DNA from: an uncultured Veillonella sp.
Lineage (GTDB): Bacteria; Bacillota; Negativicutes; Veillonellales; Veillonellaceae
Assembly: GCA_900766125.1 (NCBI GenBank)
Contig: CAAFUD010000083.1
Location: forward strand, 1-5,865
Length of the DNA: 5,865 bases
Reading direction: 5' to 3'
Positions 5,796-5,865 of this stretch are shown one piece after another; position 1 is the stretch's first letter, and every line of letters begins with the position of its first letter. A program made the position numbers and the translations under genes. The notes under the pieces are model-generated. The model ran no database searches and had not been told where the DNA came from. It saw nothing but the letters and a program-made list of their open reading frames with translations.

Positions 5796-5865
5796 ATGTC
5801 TAATTTCATTACTCCTAACGAATTATTACCTATCATGGATGAGGTTATCATCCTCGATGCAAGAG
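5796..5865 (+). CDS. 5' end of a rhodanese-like sulfurtransferase gene (cut by window end)
   Basis: AAAGGAG (5784-5790) sits 5 nt before an ATG that opens a frame running to the window end (23 complete codons). The peptide MSNFITPNELLPIMDEVIIL continues with DAR. The pattern of an (I/V)(T/S)xxEL helix followed by a hydrophobic strand ending in LDAR is typical of the start of rhodanese domains in thiosulfate or mercaptopyruvate sulfurtransferases. The catalytic cysteine would lie beyond the window, so function cannot be confirmed. It has its own promoter and is isolated from the cassette by a terminator. It is probably an ordinary chromosomal gene rather than part of the defence system. Confidence 0.6.
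   Translation, partial: MSNFITPNELLPIMDEVIILDAR

Overview
The window is AT-rich DNA with strong purine-rich ribosome binding sites and extended -10 (TGnTATAAT) promoters. This fits a low-GC member of the Bacillota (Firmicutes or Negativicutes type); I cannot name the genus. It holds a compact four-gene, plus-strand defence cassette followed by the first 23 codons of an unrelated rhodanese-like gene. That gene probably marks the edge of the ordinary chromosome.

Layout. Positions 1-184 are a non-coding AT-rich leader with one plausible extended -10 promoter. Gene 1 (185-1570) is a Sau3AI/MutH-type restriction endonuclease that should cut GATC. Gene 2 (1574-2314) starts 3 nt after gene 1 stops. 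It is a protein of unknown function with a PD-(D/E)XK-like residue pattern. A 70-bp gap (2315-2384) carries a near-ideal promoter whose -35 box contains a GATC, with a second GATC directly upstream. Gene 3 (2388-3680) is a complete DNA cytosine-C5 methyltransferase, the expected protective partner. An 89-bp gap (3681-3769) holds a hairpin and three TATAAT hexamers. Gene 4 (3770-5578) is a DUF262 + DUF1524(HNH) protein of the GmrSD/BrxU/SspE class, a probable type IV or modification-sensing nuclease. Positions 5579-5795 contain a clean intrinsic terminator and then the promoter region of the rhodanese-like gene.

How the genes work together (inference). Genes 1 and 3 form a Sau3AI-like type II restriction-modification pair: the endonuclease cuts unmodified GATC and the methyltransferase makes host GATC resistant, presumably as GATm5C. 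Gene 2 is coupled to the endonuclease and may be an accessory nuclease or specificity factor. Gene 4 would attack phages whose modified DNA escapes the type II enzyme, so the two arms are complementary. The most interesting regulatory signal is the pair of GATC sites at the methyltransferase promoter. They offer a direct way for methylation state, or DNA-bound enzyme, to tune methyltransferase expression without a separate controller protein.
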